The notes under the pieces: model-generated
What the model was told of the DNA's origin: nothing
The model's database searches: none
What the model saw: only the letters and a program-made list of their open reading frames with translations
Made by a program: the position numbers and the translations under genes
Source of the DNA: Elusimicrobia bacterium GWA2_56_46
GTDB lineage: Bacteria > Elusimicrobiota > Elusimicrobia > Elusimicrobiales > UBA9959
DNA: 64,000 bases
Assembly: GCA_001799575.1 (NCBI GenBank)
Contig: MGTT01000009.1
Span: 1 to 64,000 of the forward strand
Reading direction: 5' to 3'
Shown here: positions 7,179 to 16,004 of the stretch, piece after piece
Layout of the letters: every line of letters begins with the position of its first letter
Position numbering within the stretch: position 1 is the first letter of the stretch

Positions 7179-8224
7179 ACCAGGACGACTGGAAAGCGAG
7201 ACTAGCCCTTATCCGGGATGGTTCCCTTTCCGCGCTTGGAAAAACCGATGCCGCCGGCCTCGCGGAGTTCGAAACACATTATCTGGGCAGGAAAGGGGAA
7301 CTTACCCTGCTTTTGAGGGATCTCAAGGATTTTCCGGTGGAAGAACGGAAAATCCTCGGGGCGCTCGGCAACGCCCTGAAAACGGAGCTTTCCGCCGCGC
7401 TTGACGTCCGCAAGGCCGAAACCGGCGCTGGCGCCGCGGATCTCAAAAAATCCAGGCTCGACCTTACGCTGGCCGGCTACCCTTTCCCGCAAGGAAGCCT
7501 TCACCCCCTGACCGTCACCGCCAATAAGATGTGCGACGGTTTCCAGAAGCTGGGCTTCTCTATCGCCGACGGGCCTTTGATAGAGGAAGACTATTTCAAT
7601 TTCGAAGCCCTGAATTTTGCGCCGGATCATCCAGCGCGCGATATGCAGGACACTTTTTACGTGGATCTCAAAGACGCGAAAGGCGGGGATCTGCTTTTAA
7701 GAACCCACACTTCGCCTGTCCAGATCCGCGCCATGAAGAGCCAGGAGCCGCCGCTGCGCGTGGTTTCAGCGGGGCGCGTGTTCCGTTCCGAGGCCGTGGA
7801 CGCCAGCCACTCTTTCGTCTTTCACCAGCTGGAGGGTTTTTACGTAGACAGGAACGTCACCATGGCGGATCTTAAGTGGACGCTTGAGGCTTTCATGAAA
7901 GATCTCTTCGGCTCTCAGGCCAAAGTCTCTTTTTCTCCGTCTTTCTTCCCGTTCGTGGAGCCCGGCGCGCAGGTCGCCGTGTCCTGCGTGTTCTGCAAAG
8001 GTTCCGGCGCCTGCCCGGTATGCAAAGGCACCGGCTGGCTTGAGCTGCTGGGGGCGGGAGTGATCCACCCCAATGTCATTAAGGGCTGCGGCTACGACCC
8101 GGAAAAATGGAGCGGTTTCGCTTTCGGAGCAGGCATAGAGCGGTTCGCTATGCTCCTTTACGGCATCCGCGATATGCGCATGCTGTACGAGAACGATCTC
8201 AGGATCTTAAAGCAGATTCAATAA
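7175..8224 (+). CDS. pheS: Phenylalanyl-tRNA synthetase alpha subunit
   Basis: A 349-residue class II synthetase subunit. An N-terminal coiled coil for tRNA contact (about 1-90) precedes the catalytic core with motif 2 around RVFRSEAVDASHSFVFHQLEG and motif 3 at GFAFGAGIERFAMLLYGI. Between them lies a cysteine-rich insert at about residues 270-287 (CVFC, CPVC with Gly-rich spacing). This likely binds zinc and is seen in some but not all PheS proteins. PheS pairs with PheT to charge tRNA-Phe, and the two genes are 18 bp apart. Confidence 0.95.
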   Translation: MNQDDWKARLALIRDGSLSALGKTDAAGLAEFETHYLGRKGELTLLLRDLKDFPVEERKILGALGNALKTELSAALDVRKAETGAGAADLKKSRLDLTLAGYPFPQGSLHPLTVTANKMCDGFQKLGFSIADGPLIEEDYFNFEALNFAPDHPARDMQDTFYVDLKDAKGGDLLLRTHTSPVQIRAMKSQEPPLRVVSAGRVFRSEAVDASHSFVFHQLEGFYVDRNVTMADLKWTLEAFMKDLFGSQAKVSFSPSFFPFVEPGAQVAVSCVFCKGSGACPVCKGTGWLELLGAGVIHPNVIKGCGYDPEKWSGFAFGAGIERFAMLLYGIRDMRMLYENDLRILKQIQ

Positions 8225-8242
8225 TTAACTTACGGCTATTGA

Positions 8243-10627
8243 ATGAAAATACAACATTCCTGGCTTATGGATTTCATCGGCGCTCCGCTGAGCGTGGAAG
8301 AGCTTGCCGCCAAGCTTACGCGTCTGGGCTTCAACATAGAAGGGATAAAAAAGACGGGCGCGGATTTTTCGGGCGTTGTCGTGGGGCGGATCCTGACCAT
8401 CGAAAAACATCCTAACGCCGACAAACTTTCTTTGTGCGGCGTGGACGACGGCTCGGCTGTGACAAAAGTGGTCTGCGGCGCGAAGAATATCGCCGTCGGC
8501 CAGAAGATCCCTTTCGCCAAAGTCGGCGCGGTGCTGTCCGGGGAAACGCTGAAGAAAGCCAGAATACGCGGCGTGGAATCGGAAGGGATGATCTGCTCGG
8601 CGGGGGAACTTGGACTCGAAGGCTATGACAACTCCGGTATCCTGGTTCTCCCGGAGAGCGCTCCGCTGGGCGCGGACGCCGCGGCGCTTTTCTCCAAACC
8701 GGACTGCGTCCTTGAAGTCGAGATCACCCCTAACCTCGCCTACTGCCTGTCGCATTACGCGCTGGCCCGCGAGCTCTGCGTTTTTTACGGCCTGCCGTTC
8801 AAAACACCGGCCGTGCCTGAGCTTCCCGCCGCCGGCCCCGCCCCGGTAAAGATAGAGGCCCCGGAGCTTTGCCGCAGATATACCGGGGTCGTGGTGGAAA
8901 ACCTCGCCGCCGCCAAAACGCCGGAGTGGATGGCGAACCGCCTGCGCGCCATGGGTTCCAACCCTAAGAATAATATCCTGATAGACGTTTCCAACTTCGT
9001 GATGTACGAGCTGGGCCAGCCCACGCACTGCTTCGACCTGGCGAAACTCGCCGGCCCCGAGATACTCGTCCGTCCCGCCAGGGCGGGGGAAACGCTTAAA
9101 TCCCTGGACAACCAGGAATTAAAACTGGACGCGGCGATGCTGGTCATCGCGGACAGGGATCACCCGGCGGCCCTTGCCGGAGTCATCGGCGGCCTGGACA
9201 GCGCCGTTTCGGACTCGACCAGGGCCGTTCTGATAGAATCCGCTTCTTTCAACTCTTCCGCGGTCAGGCTGTCTTCAAAGAAGACGGGCGTCAGGACCGA
9301 ATCTTCCTACCGGTTCGAGCGCGGCACGGATCCGGAACTGACCGTGTTCGCGGCCCGGCGCATGGCGCAGTTGATCATCGAGGCCTCTCCGGGGGCGAAA
9401 ATAAGCATGGTCACGGACGCTTATCCTTCGAAGCGCCCTCCCAGGGTCATCGAAGTCCGGCCTGAGAGGATCAACGCCATCCTGGGAGCCGGGATAGCGG
9501 AAAAAGACATCTTCGCCTGCCTCAAGGCCATACAGCCCGAACTGGAAGACGCCAAGCCCTGGCAGTTCCAGGTTCCCGGCTACCGGGCCGATATAGAGAG
9601 CGTCTGGGATCTGGCGGAGGAAGCGGCCCGCTATATCGGTTACGACGTCATACCGGCCAGATCCGGTATGCCGGTGATGCTCGCGGCCGCTACGCCCGCT
9701 TTCGAAATCACCAGAGAATTCCGGAACCGGCTGTCCGGCCTGGGGTTTTCGGAGGTTTATAATTACGATTTCATCGCCCTGAAAGATTTCCGGAACTGCC
9801 TCCTGAACGAGGAGGAGGCGGTGGAACTGAAGAACCCGCTCTCGGCCGATTTCCAGTTTATGCGCACCGCCATGGTCGCCGGACTGCTGAAGACTTTAAA
9901 ATATAACCTGAACCGCGGCAGGACCTCGGTCTCTATTTTTGAGACCGGGAATGTTTTCAGGAAGACGGGGAAAGGCTACTCTGAAGAAACAATGTTCGCC
10001 GGACTGATGTACGGGACCTTCCCGGCGGAGGAATTCTGGCGCGGAGGGGCCGTTCCGGCCGATCTTTATCATCTTAAGGGCGTTCTGGGCCGTCTGTTCC
10101 GGGAATACGGCGGTTTCAGATTCGAGAAAGCAAAGACCCCGCCGGCCTATTTTCATCCGGACGCGGTCCTGGAAATGAAACTGGGCAATTCCCCGGCCGG
10201 TTTTCTGGGCCTGCTGAATCCGATGGCTGCGATGAACAGCGATCTTAAAGACAACCAGATCTGTTATTTCGAGCTGCCGCTCAAAGCGCCGGCCGCGGCC
10301 TATAAACCGGAATTTTGCGCCCGGCTGGCGGCGGTGAAGCCGGTATCGGCGTTCCCCGGCGCCTGGCGGGATCTGTCGGTGGTGATAGAGGACAAATTCG
10401 AATGGGGCGAGATCGAGAAAGAGATCGCCAGGGCGCCGGACCTGGCGGCGGTGAAGCTTATCGACGTATATAAAGGGAAAAGCATAGGCGAAAATCTGAA
10501 GAGCATCACCGTCCGGTTCGTTTTCTCGTCCATGGAGAAAACTTTGACCGACGCGGAGATAAACGCCCATATCTCCGCGATCCTGCTGAAGCTCTCGCTT
10601 AACTTCGGCGCCAAACTCCGGAGTTGA
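8243..10627 (+). CDS. pheT: Phenylalanyl-tRNA synthetase beta subunit
   Basis: A 794-residue subunit of the alpha2-beta2 enzyme, normal for the long bacterial form. An EMAP/OB-type tRNA-binding domain lies at about residues 40-155. The B3/B4 editing domain that removes mischarged tyrosine is at about 200-380, the B5 domain at about 400-475 and the catalytic-like core at about 480-690. The C-terminal anticodon-binding FDX-ACB domain is at about 700-794 and starts near VSAFPGAWRDLSVV. All domains are intact. It forms one transcription unit with pheS. Confidence 0.95.
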   Translation: MKIQHSWLMDFIGAPLSVEELAAKLTRLGFNIEGIKKTGADFSGVVVGRILTIEKHPNADKLSLCGVDDGSAVTKVVCGAKNIAVGQKIPFAKVGAVLSGETLKKARIRGVESEGMICSAGELGLEGYDNSGILVLPESAPLGADAAALFSKPDCVLEVEITPNLAYCLSHYALARELCVFYGLPFKTPAVPELPAAGPAPVKIEAPELCRRYTGVVVENLAAAKTPEWMANRLRAMGSNPKNNILIDVSNFVMYELGQPTHCFDLAKLAGPEILVRPARAGETLKSLDNQELKLDAAMLVIADRDHPAALAGVIGGLDSAVSDSTRAVLIESASFNSSAVRLSSKKTGVRTESSYRFERGTDPELTVFAARRMAQLIIEASPGAKISMVTDAYPSKRPPRVIEVRPERINAILGAGIAEKDIFACLKAIQPELEDAKPWQFQVPGYRADIESVWDLAEEAARYIGYDVIPARSGMPVMLAAATPAFEITREFRNRLSGLGFSEVYNYDFIALKDFRNCLLNEEEAVELKNPLSADFQFMRTAMVAGLLKTLKYNLNRGRTSVSIFETGNVFRKTGKGYSEETMFAGLMYGTFPAEEFWRGGAVPADLYHLKGVLGRLFREYGGFRFEKAKTPPAYFHPDAVLEMKLGNSPAGFLGLLNPMAAMNSDLKDNQICYFELPLKAPAAAYKPEFCARLAAVKPVSAFPGAWRDLSVVIEDKFEWGEIEKEIARAPDLAAVKLIDVYKGKSIGENLKSITVRFVFSSMEKTLTDAEINAHISAILLKLSLNFGAKLRS

Positions 10628-10670
10628 TGTCGTATCGGGGATCGGTAAAATAATATCCGGGGGGATTATA

Positions 10671-12905
10671 ATGAAGAAACTCCTGATTTCATCCGTTTGC
10701 CTGGCCTGTTTCGTGTTTTCCGTGCGCGCTTCCGCCAGCGCGGCGGGCGCTCCTCTTTACAAAAATTCCAAGGCTTCGCCCCGCGAGCGGGCCGCCGATC
10801 TGCTGGGCAGAATGACCGTTGAAGAAAAACTGGGCCAGCTTCAGCAGCTTGACGGTTTTTCCGAAGGCGGTTACCGAGAAGAACATCTTAAAATGGCCCG
10901 CGAAGGCCGTCTCGGCTCCACGCTCAACGTGCGCTTCGCCGGGAACGTGAACAAATTACAGAAAGAGGCGGTTGAGCATTCCCGGTTAGGTATTCCGCTC
11001 CTTTTCGCGTTCGATGTGATCCACGGTTACAGGACGATTTTCCCCATCCCGCTTGCCGAAGCGGCCCAGTGGAAGCCGGAGCTCGCGGAGAAATCCGCCG
11101 CCGCGGCCGCCGCGGAAGCTTACGCGGCGGGGCTTAAGTGGACTTTTGCGCCGATGGTCGATATCGCCAGGGATCCGCGCTGGGGCCGCATAGCGGAGGG
11201 GGCGGGAGAGGATCCTTACCTCGGAGCGGCTATGGCCGCGGCCAGAGTCCGCGGTTTTCAGGGCGATGATTTTGCGGCGCCGGGCAAAGTGATGGCCTGC
11301 GTAAAACACTGGGCCGGCTACGGGGCGGCGGAGGCCGGCAGGGACTATAACAGCACGGACATCTCCCAAACCTCGCTGCGTAATATCTATTACCCTCCTT
11401 TCAAAGCGGCCGCCGCGGCGGGGGCCGCGACGGTGATGAGCGCGTTTAACGATCTTAACGGCGTTCCGTCCAGCGCCAATAAGTCCACGATCGACGGTGT
11501 TTTGCGCGGAGACTGGAAATTTGACGGTTTTGTCGTAAGCGATTATACGTCCGTACAGGAACTTCTCGCCCACGGCCTCGCCGAAGACGGGGAAGACGCC
11601 GCCTTGAAAGCGCTGCGCGCCGGAGTGGATATGGAAATGGTCAGCACGCTTTACAGGGATAAGATCCCGGCCGCCCTGTCCGGAAAAAAAATATCCCTGA
11701 CGACGCTGGATAGATCTGTGCGGCGGGTGCTGGAAGCCAAATTCCGGGCGGGAATATTCGAAGATCCGTATATCGATCCGAAACTGGAGACGACCGCCCT
11801 TAAGACGCCGCGGGCTTTGGAATTGGCGGAGGAGGCCGCGCTTAAATCCCTGGTTCTGCTTAAAAACGAAGGCGGCCTGCTGCCGCTGGATCCCGCCGTA
11901 AAAAAGGTGGCGGTAATCGGCGTCCTGGCCGGCAGCCGGGCGGATATGCTGGGCTCCTGGTTCGCGGACGGCAAGCCGGAGGACGCGGACACGCTGCTGG
12001 AAGGCGTCAGAGCAATGGTTTCCAGCGGAACTATAGTGGTTTATTCTTCCGGCTGCCCCGTAAACGGCGGAACCGATGAGGATTTGGAAAAAGCGGCGGC
12101 GGCCGCCTCCGGCGCGGATGTTATAATCGTCGCGGCGGGCGAGTCCGCGGAGATGAGCGGAGAGGCCGCTTCCAGAGCGTTCCTCTCGCTGCCTGGCCGT
12201 CAGTTGGAACTGCTTGAACGGCTTAAAAAGACGGGAAAGCCCGTGGTGGTCGTGCTCTTTAACGGCAGGCCGCTGGAATTGGGCTGGCTTGACGCGAATG
12301 TGCCGGCTATTCTGGAGGCATGGTATCCGGGAGTCAGGGGCGGGCGCGCCGTGGCGCGTACTATTTTCGGGCTGGAGAATCCGGGGGGGAAACTGCCGGT
12401 GACGTTTCCCCGCACCCTGGGACAGGTTCCGCTTTACTATAATCATCGCAGTACCGGCCGTCCCCCCAGCCCCTCGGAGAAATACACCTCCAGATATATT
12501 GATTCGCCGACAGAGCCGCTGTATCCTTTCGGCTATGGCCTGAGCTACAGTTCGTTCGCGCTGTCCGGCCTTTCTCTGTCATCCGGGGAAATCACTCCGG
12601 ACGGCGCCGTTAAAGTGAGCGTGGATATCGCCAATCTGTCTTCAAGGGCCGGCGACGAGGTCGTGCAGCTTTACATACGCGACGCCGCCGGTTCCGAAAC
12701 CAGGCCGGTGCGCGAGTTGAAAGGTTTTAAGCGCGTGACGCTTGCGCCCGGAGAAAAGAAAATGCTGGAATTTGAGCTGGGGCCGGCCGAGCTGGGTTAC
12801 TATTATTCCGGCGGTTTTGCCGTTGAGCCGGGGGTGTTTAAAATTTATGTCTCGACCTCGTCCGCGGGAGGGCTTGAGGCCGTGCTGAGGGTTTCCGCCA
12901 GATGA
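10671..12905 (+). CDS. bglX: Exported GH3 beta-glucosidase, BglX-like
   Basis: A 744-residue glycoside hydrolase family 3 enzyme with a Sec signal peptide (about residues 1-24), so it acts in the periplasm or outside. The (beta/alpha)8 domain contains KHWAGYGAAEAGRDYN and the nucleophile motif VVSDY at about residue 290. The alpha/beta sandwich follows (about 390-620), then a fibronectin-III-like domain (about 650-740). A GGGGGG-type ribosome binding site precedes the ATG. It overlaps the next gene by ATGA. The partner GH144 suggests that the substrate is beta-1,2-linked glucose disaccharide (sophorose), which is inference. Confidence 0.9.
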   Translation: MKKLLISSVCLACFVFSVRASASAAGAPLYKNSKASPRERAADLLGRMTVEEKLGQLQQLDGFSEGGYREEHLKMAREGRLGSTLNVRFAGNVNKLQKEAVEHSRLGIPLLFAFDVIHGYRTIFPIPLAEAAQWKPELAEKSAAAAAAEAYAAGLKWTFAPMVDIARDPRWGRIAEGAGEDPYLGAAMAAARVRGFQGDDFAAPGKVMACVKHWAGYGAAEAGRDYNSTDISQTSLRNIYYPPFKAAAAAGAATVMSAFNDLNGVPSSANKSTIDGVLRGDWKFDGFVVSDYTSVQELLAHGLAEDGEDAALKALRAGVDMEMVSTLYRDKIPAALSGKKISLTTLDRSVRRVLEAKFRAGIFEDPYIDPKLETTALKTPRALELAEEAALKSLVLLKNEGGLLPLDPAVKKVAVIGVLAGSRADMLGSWFADGKPEDADTLLEGVRAMVSSGTIVVYSSGCPVNGGTDEDLEKAAAAASGADVIIVAAGESAEMSGEAASRAFLSLPGRQLELLERLKKTGKPVVVVLFNGRPLELGWLDANVPAILEAWYPGVRGGRAVARTIFGLENPGGKLPVTFPRTLGQVPLYYNHRSTGRPPSPSEKYTSRYIDSPTEPLYPFGYGLSYSSFALSGLSLSSGEITPDGAVKVSVDIANLSSRAGDEVVQLYIRDAAGSETRPVRELKGFKRVTLAPGEKKMLEFELGPAELGYYYSGGFAVEPGVFKIYVSTSSAGGLEAVLRVSAR

Positions 12906-14173
12906 AGCTATTTTTGTTGACGCTGTTGTCCGTCTCCTCCGTCTTCCCGGTTCACTCCGCGGCCGCGGGAAATGCCGCCGGGGAGACCGATGACGCGTTT
13001 CTGGAAGATCTCTCCCGCCGGTCATTCCGGTTTTTTACGGAGAATGCGGACGGCAAAACCGGGCTTGTGGCGGATCGCGCCCGCGTCGACGGTTCCGCCG
13101 CCGGTTCAAAACGAGCCAGATCAGCCAGCATCGCTTCCACCGGCTTCGGCCTTTCGGCTCTGTGCGTAGGGACTGAACGCGGCTGGATAAGTTCCGGGGA
13201 GGCGGTTTCCCGCGCGGTGAAGACGCTGGAATTTTTCGCCGGAAAGGCCGACAACGCGCATGGCTGGTTTTACCATTGGATGGATGCGGGTACGGGAGCG
13301 AGAATGCCGGACAGCGAAGTGTCGTCCATAGACACCGCGCTGCTGCTGGCCGGCGTTCTCACGGTGAAACAATGCTTTTCTTCCAATGCCGAAATAGGGG
13401 CGCTGGCCGATAAGATATACCGGCGCGTGGATTTTAAGTGGATGCTGAACGGCGACAGGGAGATCCTTTCCCACGGCTGGAAGCCGGAAACAGGTTTTAT
13501 CCCCTACCGCTGGGAAATCCATTCGGAAGCCATGATCCTGTATCTGCTGGGAATTGGTTCTCCTTCTTTTCCTTTGCCGGCTTCTTCCTGGCGGGCGTGG
13601 AAACGCCCTGTCATAGAATACGGGGGGTTCCGCTATATAAGCGGCGCCGGGCCTCTTTTCATCCATCAGTATTCCCAGGCGTGGCTGGATTTCAGGACTA
13701 AACGGGATAACGGGGTGGACTGGTTCGATAATTCCGTCCAGGCCACTAAAGCCAACCGACAGATGTGTCTTGACCTGGCGTTCCGCTTTCCGGATTACAC
13801 CCCGGAGATCTGGGGCATAACCGCTTCGGACGGCGCTTCCGGCTATATGGCCTGGGGCGGTCCCCCGGCTACTTCAGATATAGACGGGACGGTGGTTCCC
13901 AGCGCGGCGGGTGGGTCGCTTATGTTCGCCCCGGAGATAGCCATTCCGGCGCTTAAAAAAATGAAGAAGATTTATGGCGGCCGGCTTTACAACGTCTACG
14001 GGTTTGCCGACGCTTTCAATCCCGCCACAGGATGGTTCGACGCCGATGTCGTGGGGATAGACACGGGTATCATACTGCTCAGCGCGGAAAATCTCCGTTC
14101 CGGTTCGGTGTGGCGCTGGTTTATGGCTAATCCGGAGATCCAGGCCGCGCTGAAAACAGCCGGAGTGCGTTGA
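12902..14173 (+). CDS. Exported glucoamylase-like/GH144 glucanase
   Basis: A 423-residue protein with a signal peptide (about 1-22) and an (alpha/alpha)6-type domain of the family once called Glycoamylase and now GH144. Recognisable blocks are ENADGKTGLVADR, FFAGKADNAHGWFYHWMD, the WGITASDGASGYMAWGG segment and the C-terminal DVVGIDTGIILLSAENLR. Characterised GH144 members are endo-beta-1,2-glucanases and also carry GH3 partners nearby. Together with the overlapping GH3 gene it forms a two-step glucan-degrading unit. The substrate is inferred from the family, not proven. Confidence 0.82.
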   Translation: MKLFLLTLLSVSSVFPVHSAAAGNAAGETDDAFLEDLSRRSFRFFTENADGKTGLVADRARVDGSAAGSKRARSASIASTGFGLSALCVGTERGWISSGEAVSRAVKTLEFFAGKADNAHGWFYHWMDAGTGARMPDSEVSSIDTALLLAGVLTVKQCFSSNAEIGALADKIYRRVDFKWMLNGDREILSHGWKPETGFIPYRWEIHSEAMILYLLGIGSPSFPLPASSWRAWKRPVIEYGGFRYISGAGPLFIHQYSQAWLDFRTKRDNGVDWFDNSVQATKANRQMCLDLAFRFPDYTPEIWGITASDGASGYMAWGGPPATSDIDGTVVPSAAGGSLMFAPEIAIPALKKMKKIYGGRLYNVYGFADAFNPATGWFDADVVGIDTGIILLSAENLRSGSVWRWFMANPEIQAALKTAGVR

Positions 14174-14176
14174 CCC

Positions 14177-14198
14177 GAAAAATTCAGTTGAATTTTTC
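14177..14198. terminator. Hairpin between convergent genes, possible bidirectional terminator
   Basis: A perfect 10-bp stem (14177-14186 with 14189-14198) has a 2-nt loop and A/T runs inside the arms. It lies just after the GH144 stop, before the convergent protease gene. The T run is part of the stem, as in some bidirectional terminators. Confidence 0.4.
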
Positions 14199-14204
14199 AG
14201 GTCA

Positions 14205-14271
14205 GGATAAAGGCTGAGGGATAAAGGCTAAAGGACGAAAAAAACCCTGTGTCTTTTCCTTTATCCTTTAG
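14205..14271. repeat. Period-7 inverted repeat between convergent genes
   Basis: Five left heptamers (14205-14239) have consensus GGNTAAA, for example ggataaa twice and ggctaaa. On the right, 14251-14271 carries their reverse complement (tttatcc). The right arm overlaps the end of the protease gene on the minus strand, so the last protease codons lie in the repeat. Confidence 0.65.
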
Positions 14272-15278
14272 AATTTCACGCCAAACCTGTCGGAGATTTC
14301 ATTCTGCGCGTCGGCCAGGCTTTCCACGCGCATATCCCGGAATTCATCGGGGGCTTTGTCCCCGGCTTTACCACCCGGGATTAGATCGGCCAGCACCGAG
14401 ATCCTGGTAACGTATTCTCCCTCGCCTTTCTCCTGGGCCACAACGTAGGAATGTTTGCAGCCTACGGGAGGATCCACGAAGTCTTCGCCGCCGTCAAATA
14501 AAACGCCTTCAATAAGCCCGGTCTCGGCGCTGAAAACGGGGCTGCCTGAATTGCCTTCGTAAGTGTCCAGATCGGCCATGAAAAAATCTTTGGGCGAGAC
14601 GTCTCGGATCTTGGCGTCGCCGGCCACTTTAAGCGGCAGACCGCTGGGGTGGCCGATAGCGAACAGCCGGTCGCCTTTGGCGAGTTTCTGTTTCCGGTTG
14701 ATCGGCAGCGGTTTATGGCCGGAAACTTTCCTGTCCAGCCGGATAAGCGCGTAATCCGGGCCTGCCCACCGGGGGCCGATCCATCTCGCCACAAAATTGG
14801 CGGTGGTGGGGAGACGGCTTTCTATGATCCTTTTGCACCCGTAAACCTCGCCCGCGGGCCGGGTCGAGGCGGCCGTTTCTCCCTCTTTCTTTATGGCGAA
14901 GCCGAAAACTATTTTAGTACTGGAGCAGGCGGCTTCATCCGCGATGCAGTGCCCGGACGTCATTATCATATCTTCACCCACAAGGACGCCGGAGCAGAAA
15001 GCGCCCTTGGGCTGATCGTAGAATCTTTCATCGGGGCAGAGGCTCATGGACTGGCCGAAATTCCTGGTGGTTAACGCGAAAACATTTCCATCCCGGGTAA
15101 CCTTATCGGATCGCCAGAGCGAGACCACGGAATCGGCGAGCTGCCGCACCTCGCCGGGAACCTGGAAATAGTCCTGGCGGCCGTCTTCGCCATAAATGCC
15201 CTTGCCCTGGGCAAAGGCCGAAAAAGGCGCGATTATGATTAACGCGGGCAGCAAGAGGTTCAGCAGGATGTTTTTCAT
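14268..15278 (-). CDS. Secreted trypsin-like serine protease
   Basis: A 336-residue protein with a clear signal peptide (about residues 1-23, ending AFAQ). It has an S1/S46-like chymotrypsin fold: catalytic His in TSGHC at residue 110, Asp in GPDYALIRL at about 186, and Ser in the EGNSGSPVF motif at about 248. The start at 15278 has a GGAGA ribosome binding site; an upstream ATG at 15302 does not. Extra cysteines around positions 81-137 suggest disulphides. It probably degrades proteins outside the cytoplasm. It is convergent with the glucanase gene. Confidence 0.85.
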   Translation of the reverse strand: MKNILLNLLLPALIIIAPFSAFAQGKGIYGEDGRQDYFQVPGEVRQLADSVVSLWRSDKVTRDGNVFALTTRNFGQSMSLCPDERFYDQPKGAFCSGVLVGEDMIMTSGHCIADEAACSSTKIVFGFAIKKEGETAASTRPAGEVYGCKRIIESRLPTTANFVARWIGPRWAGPDYALIRLDRKVSGHKPLPINRKQKLAKGDRLFAIGHPSGLPLKVAGDAKIRDVSPKDFFMADLDTYEGNSGSPVFSAETGLIEGVLFDGGEDFVDPPVGCKHSYVVAQEKGEGEYVTRISVLADLIPGGKAGDKAPDEFRDMRVESLADAQNEISDRFGVKF

Positions 15279-15420
15279 AGGTTCTCCGTTTTCGCGGAAC
15301 AACTAATCTCCGGTATGTTATACATTCTGGTTTGATAAAAGTCAATAAACGCAAGGCCCCGGCGGAGATAGGCCGAAAGGCCTACCCGTGGAGAACTGTC
15401 ATGGAACCCGCGGCGGGGTT

Positions 15421-15432
15421 ATTTAATATAAT
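15421..15432 (+). promoter_or_regulatory. TATAAT box directly before the zapA cluster
   Basis: The 12-mer atttaatataat contains a perfect TATAAT at 15427-15432, 9 bp before the ATG at 15442. No good -35 element is visible. Initiation from it would give a nearly leaderless mRNA. The upstream 15303-15420 region also holds a short GNRA-type hairpin at 15369-15384. Confidence 0.4.
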
Positions 15433-15441
15433 CTAAGTATC

Positions 15442-15711
15442 ATGCATACCCGGATAAAGAGGCTGGAAGAACTGGTGAACAGTTCTGTGGCCCTCATAAA
15501 AAAGCTTGAGGAAGAGAATTCCGTTCTGCGTCAGCAGGCGGAGGCCCTGGCCGCCGATCGTCAGAAAATAATAAAAAACACCGGCGGCGGCAGGGAACTG
15601 GCCGATTTTAAAAGCAGGGTCAGGAAGAAACTTGTCCGCGTGGCCGCCAGGATAGACAAAGCCATAACGCTGCAGGACACCCTTTTCCCGGAGGATCCGG
15701 ATGAGCAATAA
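15442..15711 (+). CDS. Small coiled-coil protein upstream of zapA
   Basis: An 89-residue, charged, helical protein with heptad leucines in its first half (RLEELVNSSVALIKKLEEE) and a basic second half. Size and context resemble small division-associated coiled-coil proteins such as ZapB, but I do not see enough to name it. It overlaps zapA by 11 bases, so the two are co-translated. It has no signal peptide or membrane segment and should be cytoplasmic. Confidence 0.7.
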   Translation: MHTRIKRLEELVNSSVALIKKLEEENSVLRQQAEALAADRQKIIKNTGGGRELADFKSRVRKKLVRVAARIDKAITLQDTLFPEDPDEQ

Positions 15712-16000
15712 CGAAGCCGTAATAACCATACGCAAACGCCAGTACTCAATGTCCGTGGACGGCCTTACCGAAATGGAGATAGGCGGCATCGCCGACCAGG
15801 TTGAGAAAAAAATGGGCGAGATCGAAAAGAAAACCAATATCCCCGATACTTCCAAGCTGGCCGTTATGGCGGCCATGGAATTCGCCACCGAACTTTACAA
15901 TCTTAAGCAAAAGTCCGAGAACATCCGGGAAGCCGACTCAAGGAAAATAGACGAACTGGTCGCCAGGCTTGAGAAAACGCTGGATAAAGAGCTGTTTTAA
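15701..16000 (+). CDS. zapA: Cell division protein ZapA
   Basis: A 99-residue ZapA-family protein that binds and bundles FtsZ at the division ring. The N-terminal globular part (about 1-50) has the family pattern VTIRKRQYSMSVDGL, and the C-terminal half is a long helix for dimer coiled-coil formation. The order zapA, rarA, xseA, xseB on one strand, with tight spacing, indicates one operon for division and DNA maintenance. Confidence 0.85.
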   Translation: MSNNEAVITIRKRQYSMSVDGLTEMEIGGIADQVEKKMGEIEKKTNIPDTSKLAVMAAMEFATELYNLKQKSENIREADSRKIDELVARLEKTLDKELF

Positions 16001-16004
16001 TTTT

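Noticed and set aside
10986-12446. 486-codon antisense open frame in the GH3 gene
   Set aside because: A shadow of the high-GC coding strand; translation is Arg/Gly/His-rich with no domain.
15303-15441. 6S RNA next to zapA
   Set aside because: In Proteobacteria ssrS lies near zapA, but here the region is upstream and does not form the long bulged rod expected of 6S RNA.
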